A stretch of DNA of 64,000 bases, from NCBI GenBank assembly GCA_032834875.1, contig CP135238.1, forward strand, positions 68,011-132,010. The letters are read 5' to 3'. Both the position numbers and the translations under genes were made by a program. The DNA is from Sulfuracidifex metallicus DSM 6482 = JCM 9184. Its GTDB lineage: Archaea > Thermoproteota > Thermoprotei_A > Sulfolobales > Sulfolobaceae. The notes beneath the pieces are model-generated. The model made no database searches and had not been told where the DNA came from. It saw only the letters and a list, made by a program, of their open reading frames with translations. Position 1 is the stretch's first letter. Each line of letters opens with the position of its first letter. Below are positions 42,281 to 52,718 of the stretch, one piece after another.

Positions 42281-42444
42281 TGGGCAAATTCAAACCTCCA
42301 GCAGAAAGAAAGTACGGAAGAGGAGTTCAGTATTGCCGTAGATGTGGAAGCACAGATTCAGTTATTCAGAAATACGGGATTTATCTTTGCCGTCAATGTT
42401 TTAGGGAAGTATCTTCTGATCTGGGTTTCAAGAAGTATTGGTGA
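42280..42444 (+). CDS. rps14: 30S ribosomal protein S14, zinc-binding form
   Basis: 54 residues in a frame too short for routine ORF finding. It reads GKFKPPAERKYGRGVQYC at the start and has the zinc pairs CRRCG and CRQC, then FREVSSDLGFKKYW. Position between L5 and S8 is universal. The ATG overlaps the L5 stop by one base; stop TGA is at 42442-42444. Confidence 0.96.
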   Translation: MGKFKPPAERKYGRGVQYCRRCGSTDSVIQKYGIYLCRQCFREVSSDLGFKKYW

Positions 42445-42456
42445 TGCAGAGTGGTG

Positions 42457-42852
42457 ATGGTTAATCCTCTCTCGAATGCTCTAACTACGATATATAACAA
42501 TGAGGCAAGAAGGCATAATCAGGCCATAATAATGCCAGGTTCAAAATTAGTTATAAATGTACTCAGAGTAATGCAAAAAGAAGGATATATAGGCGAATTT
42601 GAGCAAATAGATGATGGTAGATGGAGTAAGGTAGTCGTCCAGTTACTTGGGCGTGTAAATAAGTGTGGTCCAATAACGCCAAGATATTCTCTATCATATA
42701 GGGATATGATTAGTTTGCCAGACCATGTAAGAAAATATTTACCATCTAAAGAAATAGGAATAATTATAGTGTCGACTTCAAAGGGTATAATGTCACACAA
42801 GTTGGCAGCAGCCAATAGGTTAGGTGGTGTAGCTCTAGGCTACGTGTTCTAA
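42457..42852 (+). CDS. rps8: 30S ribosomal protein S8
   Basis: 131 residues. It begins [20 protein letters not shown] and has [20 protein letters not shown] and [19 protein letters not shown], a typical archaeal C-terminus. Three starts are in frame close together (GTG 42451, GTG 42454, ATG 42457); the ATG matches the family and lies about 10 bases from a GGTGATG. Confidence 0.96.
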   Translation: MVNPLSNALTTIYNNEARRHNQAIIMPGSKLVINVLRVMQKEGYIGEFEQIDDGRWSKVVVQLLGRVNKCGPITPRYSLSYRDMISLPDHVRKYLPSKEIGIIIVSTSKGIMSHKLAAANRLGGVALGYVF

Positions 42853-42865
42853 AAGGTGAAAAGTC

Positions 42866-43411
42866 ATGCAGTCAATAGTTGTAAAGGAAGAAATAGAGAT
42901 TCCATCTGGAGTGGAAGTTAAGATAGACGGTAAGAAAATAACAGTTAATGGTAAAAAAGGTCAGATTGAGAGAGACTTTTCCTTTGCTAAGGAGATAGAA
43001 ATATCCCTGGATGCAAATAAAGTAATTTTAATGTCGACCTTCCTAAACAGAAAGGAAAAGGCCCTTATATATTCTGTTAAGAGGCATATACTAAATATGA
43101 TAGAAGGCGTAACTAAAGGCTACCGTTATTCTTTGAAGATAATATCAACTCACTTTCCTATGAGCGTGAAAGTTGTTGGAGATGAAGTTCAGATAACTAA
43201 CTTGATAGGAGAAAAGGACATAAGGAGAGTTAAGATATATCCAGGAGTTAAAGTGACAGTAAAGGGAGAAGATATAACTGTAGAAGGCATAGATTTAGAA
43301 AAAGTTTCTCATGTTGCTGCAAATATAGAGACGCAGTCTAAGATAAGGGGTTTTGATAAGAGAGTATTTTCGGACGGTATCTTTTTGTATAAAAAAGAGG
43401 TGTTAAGTTAA
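42866..43411 (+). CDS. rpl6: 50S ribosomal protein L6
   Basis: 181 residues made of two similar alpha/beta repeats. Marks are EIPSGVEVKIDGKKITVNGK in the first repeat, VTKGYRYSLKIISTHFPMSV at the linker, and NIETQSKIRGFDKRVFSDGI near the end. AAGGTGA precedes ATG 42866. Confidence 0.96.
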   Translation: MQSIVVKEEIEIPSGVEVKIDGKKITVNGKKGQIERDFSFAKEIEISLDANKVILMSTFLNRKEKALIYSVKRHILNMIEGVTKGYRYSLKIISTHFPMSVKVVGDEVQITNLIGEKDIRRVKIYPGVKVTVKGEDITVEGIDLEKVSHVAANIETQSKIRGFDKRVFSDGIFLYKKEVLS

Positions 43412-43412
43412 A

Positions 43413-43826
43413 ATGGTATCAAAAGTACTTTCCGTAAGGAGAAAAATTCAAAGATTAAGGTCAAAGTCAAGGAATAATATACCAGACTTTGTTAGGTACG
43501 ACGCAGATAAATATTTTAGATTAGAAAGGCAGGAATCGTGGAGGAAACCAAGAGGAAGGGATAACAAGTCAAGGCTAAAGATAAGAGGTTTTCCTCCGTT
43601 AGCGCAACCTGGATATAGAAAACCTAAAGAAGTTCGTAATCTTCATCCCAGTGGTTTAGCTCCAGTGTTGGTTAGTAACTTAAAAGATCTAGATTCCTTA
43701 CAATCAAAAGCCAATCAAGTGATAGTTATAATTTCCAGTAGCGTTGGACTTAAAAAGAGGCTTGAAATCATAAAGAAAGCTAGAGAACTTAATTTAAGGC
43801 TAGCTAATGGTGGTGTTTATGAGTAA
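43413..43826 (+). CDS. rpl32e: 50S ribosomal protein L32e
   Basis: 137 residues with FVRYDADKYFRLERQESWRK, PRGRDNKSRLKIRGFPPLAQ and GYRKPKEVRNLHPSGLAPVL, the diagnostic block. The archaeal form lacks the long N-terminal extension of halophiles. It overlaps L19e by 8 bases. Confidence 0.96.
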   Translation: MVSKVLSVRRKIQRLRSKSRNNIPDFVRYDADKYFRLERQESWRKPRGRDNKSRLKIRGFPPLAQPGYRKPKEVRNLHPSGLAPVLVSNLKDLDSLQSKANQVIVIISSSVGLKKRLEIIKKARELNLRLANGGVYE

Positions 43827-44277
43827 TTTAAAGGTACAAAAAAGAATAGCCGCAAGTATAACAGGAGCAGGTACAAGTAGAGTCAAAATATTGCCAGATT
43901 TCGCGGACGAGGTGGCAGAATCTTTAACTAGGTCTGATATAAAGTCCTTAATAAAGGATGGAAAAATAATAATTGAAAGAAAGAAGGGTATAAGCTCTGG
44001 GAGAAAGAAGCTAAGAAGTTACAAGAAGCATAAGAAAAGTGAAGGAAAAGGTTATGGCAGCAGAAAAGGCAGGAAAGGAGCTAGGAGAGAAGACGAGTGG
44101 GTTAATAAAATTAGAAAAATAAGAAGATACTTAAAGTGGCTAAGAGACAATGGAATAATAGATAGTCATACTTATAGAAAATACTATATGAAGGCAAAAG
44201 GAGGAGTGTTTAGGAGTCTGGCCGACGTTAGGACAACCTTAAAACAGCAGGGTCTAATAAAAGGTGACTCTCAATGA
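43819..44277 (+). CDS. rpl19e: 50S ribosomal protein L19e
   Basis: 152 residues, very basic. Blocks are LKVQKRIAASITGAGTSRVK, LIKDGKIIIERKKGISSGRK and HKKSEGKGYGSRKGRKGAR, then a helical end RKYYMKAKGGVFRSLADVR. ATG 43819 overlaps the L32e stop; the upstream ATG 43807 would extend the overlap without family support. Confidence 0.96.
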   Translation: MSNLKVQKRIAASITGAGTSRVKILPDFADEVAESLTRSDIKSLIKDGKIIIERKKGISSGRKKLRSYKKHKKSEGKGYGSRKGRKGARREDEWVNKIRKIRRYLKWLRDNGIIDSHTYRKYYMKAKGGVFRSLADVRTTLKQQGLIKGDSQ

Positions 44278-44864
44278 GCAAGGGCGCCAATTATAATTTA
44301 AAGTTTAGACGGAGGCAGGAGGGTAAGACAAACTATTATAGGCGTTACGTTTTCGTCTCTACTAGTGCTATAAGGGAAGTAGTGAGGCTTACTAATCAAC
44401 ATGTTGTAGTGCAGTTTTATGATATTGATCCTAAAGGGGATAAAGTACTAGCATCCGCACATTCAATAGAGTTAGTTAAGAAGTTCGGTTGGAAGGGCGA
44501 TACTGATAACACATCAGCCGTATATCTTACGGGTTATCTAGCTGGTAAAAGGGCAGTTAAGGTAGGACTAAAGTCTGCAGTTTTAGATATAGGCATGTTT
44601 AAAGCTATAACTGGTTCTAGGATATTTTATGCAGCTAAAGGTTCCGTTGATGCGGGACTAGAGATTCCATTAGGCGATGTACAAATAATAGAGGAGAGAA
44701 TACGCGGCGAACATATAGCAGAGTATGCTTCTAAATTAGAGCAAGAAAATCCAGAGATTTTCAATAAGCTTTTTTCAAGGTACTTAAAGAGGGGATTGAA
44801 TCCTAAGGATCTTCCCTCTCATTTTGAGGAAGTTTTTAATAAGATAAAAGAAAACGGTGGATGA
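44274..44864 (+). CDS. rpl18: 50S ribosomal protein L18 (uL18)
   Basis: 196 residues, 5S rRNA-binding. It contains LKFRRRQEGKTNYYRRYVFV, VYLTGYLAGKRAVKVGLKSA and FYAAKGSVDAGLEIPLGDVQ, followed by RIRGEHIAEYASKL. The archaeal C-terminal extension is present. ATG overlaps the L19e stop. Confidence 0.96.
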   Translation: MSKGANYNLKFRRRQEGKTNYYRRYVFVSTSAIREVVRLTNQHVVVQFYDIDPKGDKVLASAHSIELVKKFGWKGDTDNTSAVYLTGYLAGKRAVKVGLKSAVLDIGMFKAITGSRIFYAAKGSVDAGLEIPLGDVQIIEERIRGEHIAEYASKLEQENPEIFNKLFSRYLKRGLNPKDLPSHFEEVFNKIKENGG

Positions 44865-44866
44865 AA

Positions 44867-45511
44867 ATGGCAGAGGAAGTACCAGTTTCTAATTTAGATG
44901 AGTGGACACCTAGGACAAAGTTGGGTCAGTTAGTAAAGGAGGGTAAAATTTCCTCCATAAAAGAGATATTCGATAGGAATTATAAGATAACCGAACCTGA
45001 AATTATAGAGGCTCTGTTACCTAAATTAAAGTATGAAGTTGTAGACATAAAGATGGTTCAGAAGCAGACAGATGCAGGAGAGATTTCCAAATATAAGGTT
45101 TTAGTAGTTATGGGGAACTATGATGGATATGTTGGAATAGGCCTAGGAAAAGCAAAGCAATTGAGAGTAGCGATACAGAAAGCAGTAAGAGATGGAAAGC
45201 TGAATATTATTCCAGTAAGAAGGGGATGTGGAAGTTGGGAGTGTACTTGCGGTGAATCCCATAGTTTACCTTTCAGAGTTAGCGGTAAGTCGGGTAGCGT
45301 GAGCATTGAGTTACTACCAGCACCGAAAGGAACAGGTCTAGTTGTAGGTAAGACTTTGAGCATACTGCTTAATTATGCTGGTATAAGAGATGCATGGTCA
45401 TTTACAAGTGGAGAAACTAGAACTACCGAGAATTTTATCAGGGCTGGATACGCTGCGCTATATAATACCTACAACTTCGTTACTTCAACAGATTGGGCTA
45501 GGAGGAGGTGA
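44867..45511 (+). CDS. rps5: 30S ribosomal protein S5
   Basis: 214 residues. The core shows VVMGNYDGYVGIGLGKAKQL, the RGCGSWECTCGESHSLPF block typical of archaeal/eukaryotic S5, and KGTGLVVGKTLSILLNYAG. ATG 44867 is preferred because GGTGG ends directly against the earlier ATG 44861, leaving no spacing. Confidence 0.96.
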   Translation: MAEEVPVSNLDEWTPRTKLGQLVKEGKISSIKEIFDRNYKITEPEIIEALLPKLKYEVVDIKMVQKQTDAGEISKYKVLVVMGNYDGYVGIGLGKAKQLRVAIQKAVRDGKLNIIPVRRGCGSWECTCGESHSLPFRVSGKSGSVSIELLPAPKGTGLVVGKTLSILLNYAGIRDAWSFTSGETRTTENFIRAGYAALYNTYNFVTSTDWARRR

Positions 45512-45518
45512 AGAAAGT

Positions 45519-45983
45519 ATGAGCAATCTCATGTTGATTATCAGGTTGAGGGGATCAGCTGGTTCTCCTTGGTTTATAGAGGAGACGCTGAGAAATCTTA
45601 GGCTAAGCAGAGTATTTAATGCAATGTTATATCCAGACACTAGTCCTCTAAAAGGTATGCTAATAAAGGTACAGCCGTATGTAACTTGGGGGGAACCTTC
45701 GGATGAAGTACTATCAATGTTGCTTTCTAAGCTTAAGCCTAAGGGCAAGACTATTGAAGAGGCTCTGAAGTCTGTTGGAGTTGAGAATACATCTAATCTT
45801 AAGCAAGCTATAGTGGAAGGTAAGATTAAGTTACATGAGCTAGATGATACCTTCTCTTTGCCGCTAAGGCTGCATCCACCTAGGGGAGGTTTCAAGGGCA
45901 GTGTGAAGAGACCTTTTAAAGATGAAGGAGAATTTGGCTACAGGGGACAAAAGATTAATGAACTAGTTAAGAGGATGATCTAA
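45519..45983 (+). CDS. rpl30: 50S ribosomal protein L30
   Basis: 154 residues, the long archaeal/eukaryotic L7-type form. It contains IIRLRGSAGSPWFIEETLRN and, near the end, DTFSLPLRLHPPRGGFKGSV. ATG 45519 lies 8 bases after a strong ribosome-binding site GGAGGTG; the longer frame from 45390 runs inside S5. Confidence 0.95.
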   Translation: MSNLMLIIRLRGSAGSPWFIEETLRNLRLSRVFNAMLYPDTSPLKGMLIKVQPYVTWGEPSDEVLSMLLSKLKPKGKTIEEALKSVGVENTSNLKQAIVEGKIKLHELDDTFSLPLRLHPPRGGFKGSVKRPFKDEGEFGYRGQKINELVKRMI

Positions 45984-45985
45984 GC

Positions 45986-46420
45986 ATGACAGTTAGAGTA
46001 AGTAAAAAAAGCAGGAAAATGAGAGGATCAAGGACCATGGGCTGGGGTCTCAGAGGTCAGCACAGAGACAGAGGTGTAGAAGGAGGAAGACAGATAGGAA
46101 TGAGTAAGGATAAATGGTCTTGGGTAGTAAAATATGGGAAGGGATGGTATGGAAAACATGGTTTCGTAAACCCTACAACTATTCAAATTAAAGCAATTAG
46201 TTTAAGGCAGTTAGACGAAATGGTAAGAAATGGTCATATAAAGGTTGAGGAAAACGAAGGAAAGAAATTCGTTGATCTTTCCAAGTTTGGATACGATAAG
46301 CTATTAGGAGGAGGGAAGCTAAGTTTTCCTATTGTTATAAAGGTAGAGAAATCCTCTAAAAGTGCCGTAGAAAAGGTAAATGAAGTAGGAGGACAAGTAA
46401 TATTAGGTACTACCTCATAA
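45986..46420 (+). CDS. rpl15: 50S ribosomal protein L15
   Basis: 144 residues with a Gly/Arg-rich N-terminus (KMRGSRTMGWGLRGQHRDRG), GKHGFVNPTTIQIKAISLRQ and a final SKSAVEKVNEVGGQVILG. A T-rich tract (CTTTTTTTGAG) separates it from secY. Confidence 0.96.
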   Translation: MTVRVSKKSRKMRGSRTMGWGLRGQHRDRGVEGGRQIGMSKDKWSWVVKYGKGWYGKHGFVNPTTIQIKAISLRQLDEMVRNGHIKVEENEGKKFVDLSKFGYDKLLGGGKLSFPIVIKVEKSSKSAVEKVNEVGGQVILGTTS

Positions 46421-46436
46421 CTTTTTTTGAGTTTTA

Positions 46437-48876
<2,440 letters not shown>

Positions 48877-48890
48877 TTTTCATTTATTTT

Positions 48891-49148
48891 ATGCCTAAGC
48901 CTTACTTGAGATCAAGATCAATTTCTAAAATAAAAGTTAGAACGCCAAGTGGAAAAGTAAACGTGCATTATGAATCAAAGAAGAATTCTACCCCTAAATG
49001 TAAATGCGGTAAAACCTTGAACGGAGTCAAAGATAATTTCCATAAACATTCAAAGTCAGAGAAGAAGGTTAATAGACCCTATGGAGGAACGCTTTGTCAC
49101 TCATGCCTTGAAAGATTAATAAAGAAATCATATAGAGGAAGTTTATGA
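48891..49148 (+). CDS. rpl34e: 50S ribosomal protein L34e
   Basis: 85 residues: PKPYLRSRSISKIKVRTPSG, a CKCGKTLNGV zinc pair, and RPYGGTLCHSCLERLIKKS with the second pair. It overlaps cmk by 4 bases. A short AT-rich gap separates it from DUF106. Confidence 0.96.
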   Translation: MPKPYLRSRSISKIKVRTPSGKVNVHYESKKNSTPKCKCGKTLNGVKDNFHKHSKSEKKVNRPYGGTLCHSCLERLIKKSYRGSL

Positions 49149-49693
49149 TTATTACCATAAGCGGCCCTCCAGGTAGCGGAAAGACCAGCGTCGCTAAGAT
49201 TATAGCTAAAGACATTTCAGCCGATTTAGTTTCTGCAGGTTCTATATTTAGGAAGATGGCTAAGGAAATGGAGATAGATATTCTGCAGCTTAATAAAATA
49301 GCAGAAAAGGATTTTTCGATAGATAGCAAATTAGATAACGAAATTTTAAATCAAATTTTAGAAGCTAGAAAGTCCATGAAGAACATTATAGTTGAGTCTC
49401 ATATAGCAGGATGGCTTTTCAAGGAATATTCTGATCTTTCATTTTACCTTAACGCTCCGCTGAGAGAGAGGGCTAGGCGGATATCGATAAGGGATAAAAC
49501 GACGTACGAGGAAGCTCTACTTGAAATTATGCGCAGAGAATATAGCCATTATACAAGGTTTATGCTTTACTATGGAATAGACATTACTGACATATCTCTA
49601 TTTGATTTGTCTCTAAATACATCCAAATTATCCCCTCAGGAAATAGCTAACCTTTTAGAACAAGTTATTTCACTTTCGTTTAAGACAGTCTAG
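49145..49693 (+). CDS. cmk: Cytidylate kinase
   Basis: Phosphorylates CMP and dCMP using ATP. The 182-residue archaeal type has the P-loop ITISGPPGSGKTSVAKIIA, IVESHIAGWLFKEYSDL, and LRERARRISIRDKTTYEEAL of the lid region, then RREYSHYTRFMLYYGIDITD. ATG 49145 overlaps the L34e stop. The Ced genes begin 30 bases downstream. Confidence 0.94.
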   Translation: MIITISGPPGSGKTSVAKIIAKDISADLVSAGSIFRKMAKEMEIDILQLNKIAEKDFSIDSKLDNEILNQILEARKSMKNIIVESHIAGWLFKEYSDLSFYLNAPLRERARRISIRDKTTYEEALLEIMRREYSHYTRFMLYYGIDITDISLFDLSLNTSKLSPQEIANLLEQVISLSFKTV

Positions 49694-49723
49694 TTTGAAG
49701 CTCCGATATTATTTTGATCTAAG

Positions 49724-49967
49724 ATGGGAGGAGCTGGCATAGTAAGTTTGATTAATACCGTAACGGGTGATGTTACTACCGCTGCTTGGGCTTTGTTTAT
49801 TTTAGCTTGGGCTTCAGGATGGGGCCATAAGAGGATCTCCGATCCCAATATTTAAAGTAAAGAGGACTGGACAAGATTTCATAGAGGATGCCGTACTAGC
49901 AGCTTTTTGGATAGCAATTGGCTCCACGGTGTTCTCTTTCATTTCTTATATAGCAGGACAAGTGTGA
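49724..49967 (+). CDS. cedA1: CedA1, pilin-like subunit of the DNA-import system, frameshifted
   Basis: ATG 49724 (MGGAGIVSLINTVTGD) opens a frame that gives one hydrophobic helix (AAWALFILAWASGW) and then ends early at a TAA at 49853. The +1 frame from the G4 run at 49820-49823 continues without a stop as IRGSPIPIFKVKRTGQDF, then a second helix (AVLAAFWIAIGSTVFSFISY), to TGA 49965. Removing one G gives an 80-residue protein with two helices and a basic loop, the plan of CedA1, which in crenarchaea is the VirB2-like pilin of the DNA-import pilus. It lies 6 bases before cedA. The shift may be a sequencing slip, a mutation or programmed. Confidence 0.72.
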
Positions 49968-49973
49968 TCTGCA

Positions 49974-50759
49974 ATGTTTTCACCTTTCTTTTATCTCTAT
50001 ATAGGAATGAGCTTATCAGTTCTAACTTACATGATAGGGGCCATGATAATGGCTCTTCCTATACCAGTTTATGGAGTAAAGAAATGGGGACCCAGGCTTA
50101 TTGGTGACGGAATATATTCTGCGGTGTGGATTAATATATATGGTGGAGTAATTTATCTAATTCAATCTATATCTCAGGCCATAGGGGTAAGCTGGTCTTA
50201 TTTCATAACTTGGATAGAAACTGTAGTTTCTGAGGAGATATCGATGTACACCTTTACAAGGGCTTTTAGCGGTCTGCTTTCTTCAGTAGATCCTTCCATT
50301 GCCATATTCTTTGCTCCCATATCTTACATAATATCGTTGCTTACTGGCATTATTGCATCTACTGAAACTTTTATTGTAATAGCTTTTATTATTAATAATT
50401 ACTATGGTTTCTTTATTGCTTTCGGTATAGCCTTAATGAGTATTCCTTTTAGAGTAGGTAAAGGAATAGGAGCATCTCTGATTTCATTTTCAATAGTTTT
50501 TGAAATTGGATTGCCATATATGCCTGATTTTCTTAACGGCTTAGGTATGAATCCTTTGAGGATTGAACTTGGTTTGCCAAGTAGTGCTAATCTAAATAAC
50601 GGTTTAGTATATCTAACCACTGTTTTAATACCTACAGCTATGACGTCTTTAGTTATTCTACCTTTAGTTTACTTAGGTATCTTAGCTGGGCTTTCAATGG
50701 GATTGTCCTATGCCATAGGAGGTTCTTATAAATTACCTATTCCATTAGAAATTTTCTAA
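49974..50759 (+). CDS. cedA: CedA, membrane channel protein of the crenarchaeal DNA-import system
   Basis: Polytopic membrane protein, 261 residues, with about seven hydrophobic segments and a polar N-terminal loop containing PVYGVKKWGPRLIGDGIYSA. Ced imports DNA between cells that aggregate through UV-induced pili and supports repair of DNA damage in Sulfolobales; CedA is the core membrane part, related to VirB6-type proteins, and needs the ATPase CedB encoded elsewhere. Identity rests on topology, length and the flanking two-helix proteins, plus the location beside the ribosomal operon as in Sulfolobus acidocaldarius. Confidence 0.82.
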   Translation: MFSPFFYLYIGMSLSVLTYMIGAMIMALPIPVYGVKKWGPRLIGDGIYSAVWINIYGGVIYLIQSISQAIGVSWSYFITWIETVVSEEISMYTFTRAFSGLLSSVDPSIAIFFAPISYIISLLTGIIASTETFIVIAFIINNYYGFFIAFGIALMSIPFRVGKGIGASLISFSIVFEIGLPYMPDFLNGLGMNPLRIELGLPSSANLNNGLVYLTTVLIPTAMTSLVILPLVYLGILAGLSMGLSYAIGGSYKLPIPLEIF

Positions 50760-50772
50760 AGAGGCGATCTAA

Positions 50773-50928
50773 ATGAAATCTTACGACCTCCTTTCTTTTT
50801 TGGTGCTATTTAACACAATATTAACTTTTTACTATGTTAAAAATTCCATTATCTTAATTTTAGGGATAATAATATCAATGACACTCTTTTTAGTTCCACG
50901 GACTATTTCGAGGATTGCTGAGAAGTAG
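50773..50928 (+). CDS. cedA2: CedA2, small membrane subunit of the DNA-import system
   Basis: A 51-residue protein starting at ATG 50773. Two hydrophobic helices (LLSFLVLFNTILTFYYV and SIILILGIIISMTLFLV) are joined by KN and followed by a basic tail, PRTISRIAEK. This size and plan fit CedA2, which is related to VirB3. A ribosome-binding GAGGCGAT lies just upstream, and the gene is 13 bases after cedA. It is too short for standard ORF cut-offs. Confidence 0.75.
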   Translation: MKSYDLLSFLVLFNTILTFYYVKNSIILILGIIISMTLFLVPRTISRIAEK

Positions 50929-51035
50929 GCTGTTTTTTCTCCTTTTTAAATTCCTTTATTTCAAAAAGTGTAGTTCTTTGCCTCCCGCCCATAACTTATC
51001 ACTAACGTTAATACTCTCTCAGAATAAAAAAGCTT

Positions 51036-51455
51036 ATGAAAAAATTCGAGTTCTTTGATCATACATCTGACGTTGGAATAAGGGCTTTCGGAAAAACAAT
51101 AGACGAGGCTTTCGAGAACTCTGCTCTAGCTGTCTTCGAAATAATGACAGACACTTCTAAGGTTAGACCTTTGAAGAAAATAGAGGTAAATGTAAATGGT
51201 TTTGATATGGAAAATTTATTATATAAATGGATAGAAGTTCTTTTAGCTGAATATGATGATTCTTTAACTTTATTTAGTAAATTTAAAGTAAAGGTAGATA
51301 AGGAAAAAAACTCTCTAACTGGAGAAGCTATAGGAGAAAAGTTTGATCCCGGTATACATGAGAGAAGGACGGTGGTAAAAGCAATGACATACCATGAGCT
51401 TGAAATAGCCGAAGACGAAAACGGTTGGAAGATATCATTTGTAGTTGATATCTGA
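51036..51455 (+). CDS. Archease
   Basis: 139-residue activator of the tRNA ligase RtcB in tRNA splicing and RNA repair. It shows FEFFDHTSDVGIRAFGKTID at the start (the D and H residues bind metal) and ENLLYKWIEVLLAEYDDSLT. Near the end is TVVKAMTYHELEIAEDENGW, and the protein stops with a terminal aspartate-isoleucine, all typical. The genome's tRNA introns give it obvious work. rtcB is not in the window. The 3' end overlaps the convergent gene by 21 bases. Confidence 0.95.
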   Translation: MKKFEFFDHTSDVGIRAFGKTIDEAFENSALAVFEIMTDTSKVRPLKKIEVNVNGFDMENLLYKWIEVLLAEYDDSLTLFSKFKVKVDKEKNSLTGEAIGEKFDPGIHERRTVVKAMTYHELEIAEDENGWKISFVVDI

Positions 51456-51971
51456 ATCCCTTTTCTTCAGTTTCATTATACATTTCTTACAAAGCTCAAT
51501 GCGAGAAGATTTTGGGTTCATCATGCATTCTTCATTACAGTCGTCTAGTCCTAGATATTTGCCCACGCTTATTCCCACGTCTTTTAGAAGTTTTCTTTCT
51601 TCTGTAAAATTTACAAATATAATCCTACTTTTGAGGTTAATATTAGTATTACTAGTTTTTAATCTACCTAAGAAAATTATTAGAGAGAAAAAAGAATTTA
51701 GATCTAAGGTTCTTTGTTCCAATTTTTCTAGAACTAAACTAGAATTATAACTAAGATTTTTCCAGTCAAAGGCAGAAATTGGTACGTACTCTCGTTCTAG
51801 CTTAAAGAAAATTTGTACATTAAATTCTTTTTCTATCAAAGTTTTTATATTCAGTAAGATGTCTCTTTCTACGGGTTTCATTAGAGCGATTAAGATTTTT
51901 GTTGGGGCTTCTGGAGACCCTTTTTCACTGATTCCCAAGTAGGGTTCTCGAAGGGTGTCGCCAAGCCCCAT
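51435..51971 (-). CDS. Archaemetzincin-like protein lacking the HExxH motif
   Basis: 178-residue protein resembling archaemetzincins (AmzA). The pattern KILIALMKPVERDILLNIKT, LEREYVPISAFDWKNLSYNS and the C-terminal zinc-knuckle-like GLDDCNEECMMN with CKKC match the family's cysteine-rich end. Where the family has HExxHxxGLxHC, this protein reads ISVGKYLGLDDC, so both zinc-binding histidines and the catalytic glutamate are missing. It cannot work as the usual metalloprotease; a structural or binding role is possible. ATG 51971 is preferred: a TATA-like AGTTTTAAAGC (minus-strand GCTTTAAAACT) lies about 27 bases upstream. Confidence 0.65.
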   Translation of the reverse strand: MGLGDTLREPYLGISEKGSPEAPTKILIALMKPVERDILLNIKTLIEKEFNVQIFFKLEREYVPISAFDWKNLSYNSSLVLEKLEQRTLDLNSFFSLIIFLGRLKTSNTNINLKSRIIFVNFTEERKLLKDVGISVGKYLGLDDCNEECMMNPKSSRIELCKKCIMKLKKRDSDINYK

Positions 51972-52025
51972 AAAAAACATTTGTAAGAGTTAAAGTTTTA
52001 AAGCTAATAGTTATATCATTAAAAT

Positions 52026-52099
52026 GCCGTCGTAGCTCAGCCCGGGAGAGCGCCCGGCTGAAGACCGGGTTGTCCGGGGTTCAAGTCCCCGTGACGGCA
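52026..52099 (+). tRNA. tRNA-Phe(GAA)
   Basis: Intronless 74-base cloverleaf: GCCGTCG pairs with TGACGGC at 52092-52098 with one G-T pair, discriminator A. The anticodon stem CCCGG/CCGGG encloses CTGAAGA, anticodon GAA. The T-loop is TTCAAGT. It marks the border between core genome and the decayed element to the right, and is a plausible former integration site. Confidence 0.95.
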
Positions 52100-52235
52100 T
52101 ATACTATTGTTCTTCCAATAAATTGAAAGGATTTTACGTTCTTATATATAGAATGATCAGAAACGCCTGAGGAAGTTTTTGGAAACGAATATATCAGTTA
52201 GGTCTCTGACATAATTATCAGTAGAGGTATATAGT

Positions 52236-52718
52236 ATGTTAATAGATGTCTACAATTTAACTGATGATCAAAGATTAAAAATTATAGAAACGGTACTGCA
52301 GAAAGGTATTTCATATGAAGAACTAGGAATAGACAGAGTAACGTGGTGGAGGTATAAGAATAAGAAGAGAAAAATTCCAAACGAAATAGCCCAAAGAGCT
52401 GTAGAGTACCTAACACCAGATGAGCTTTTACAACTAACCGCTGGAGTCGATACATCAAAAATAGGGATCAATGAGGCAATAGGTGTAATAGTGAAAGCTA
52501 CAAAGGATCCAGACTTCCGAGAACTATTTCTATCAATGTTGCAAAGGAGTTTAGGGGAGTTTATCAAAGCAGCTTCTTACTCTTATCCCGTGACTTCAGA
52601 AGATCTACAAACATTCAAAAAACTGTTGGAGAAGAAGAAAGCAAAACATACCTTCGAAGACCACTGGAGATATCTGATGAGAAATATTATAGGAGCGTAT
52701 TTTCTGAAACTCTCTTAA
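52236..52718 (+). pseudogene. N-terminal fragment of a Sulfolobales plasmid-type integrase
   Basis: 160 residues resembling the N-terminal part of tyrosine integrases from Sulfolobales conjugative plasmids (pNOB8 group): GISYEELGIDRVTWWRYKNK is a helix-turn-helix-like start, then YLTPDELLQL, REFLFLSM-type sequence (FRELFLSMLQRSLGEFIKAA) and a SAM-like core-binding beginning. The catalytic domain with R...HxxR...Y is absent, so the enzyme is dead. The frame ends where unrelated ATPase sequence starts. The gene lies 137 bases from tRNA-Phe, the kind of target these elements use. Identity is from memory of the family and was not searched. Confidence 0.65.

Noticed and set aside
45485-45895. Long minus-strand frame of 136 codons opposite S5 and L30
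   Set aside because: It is a shadow of two well-identified ribosomal genes, Pro/Ser/Leu-rich in the way antisense frames often are.
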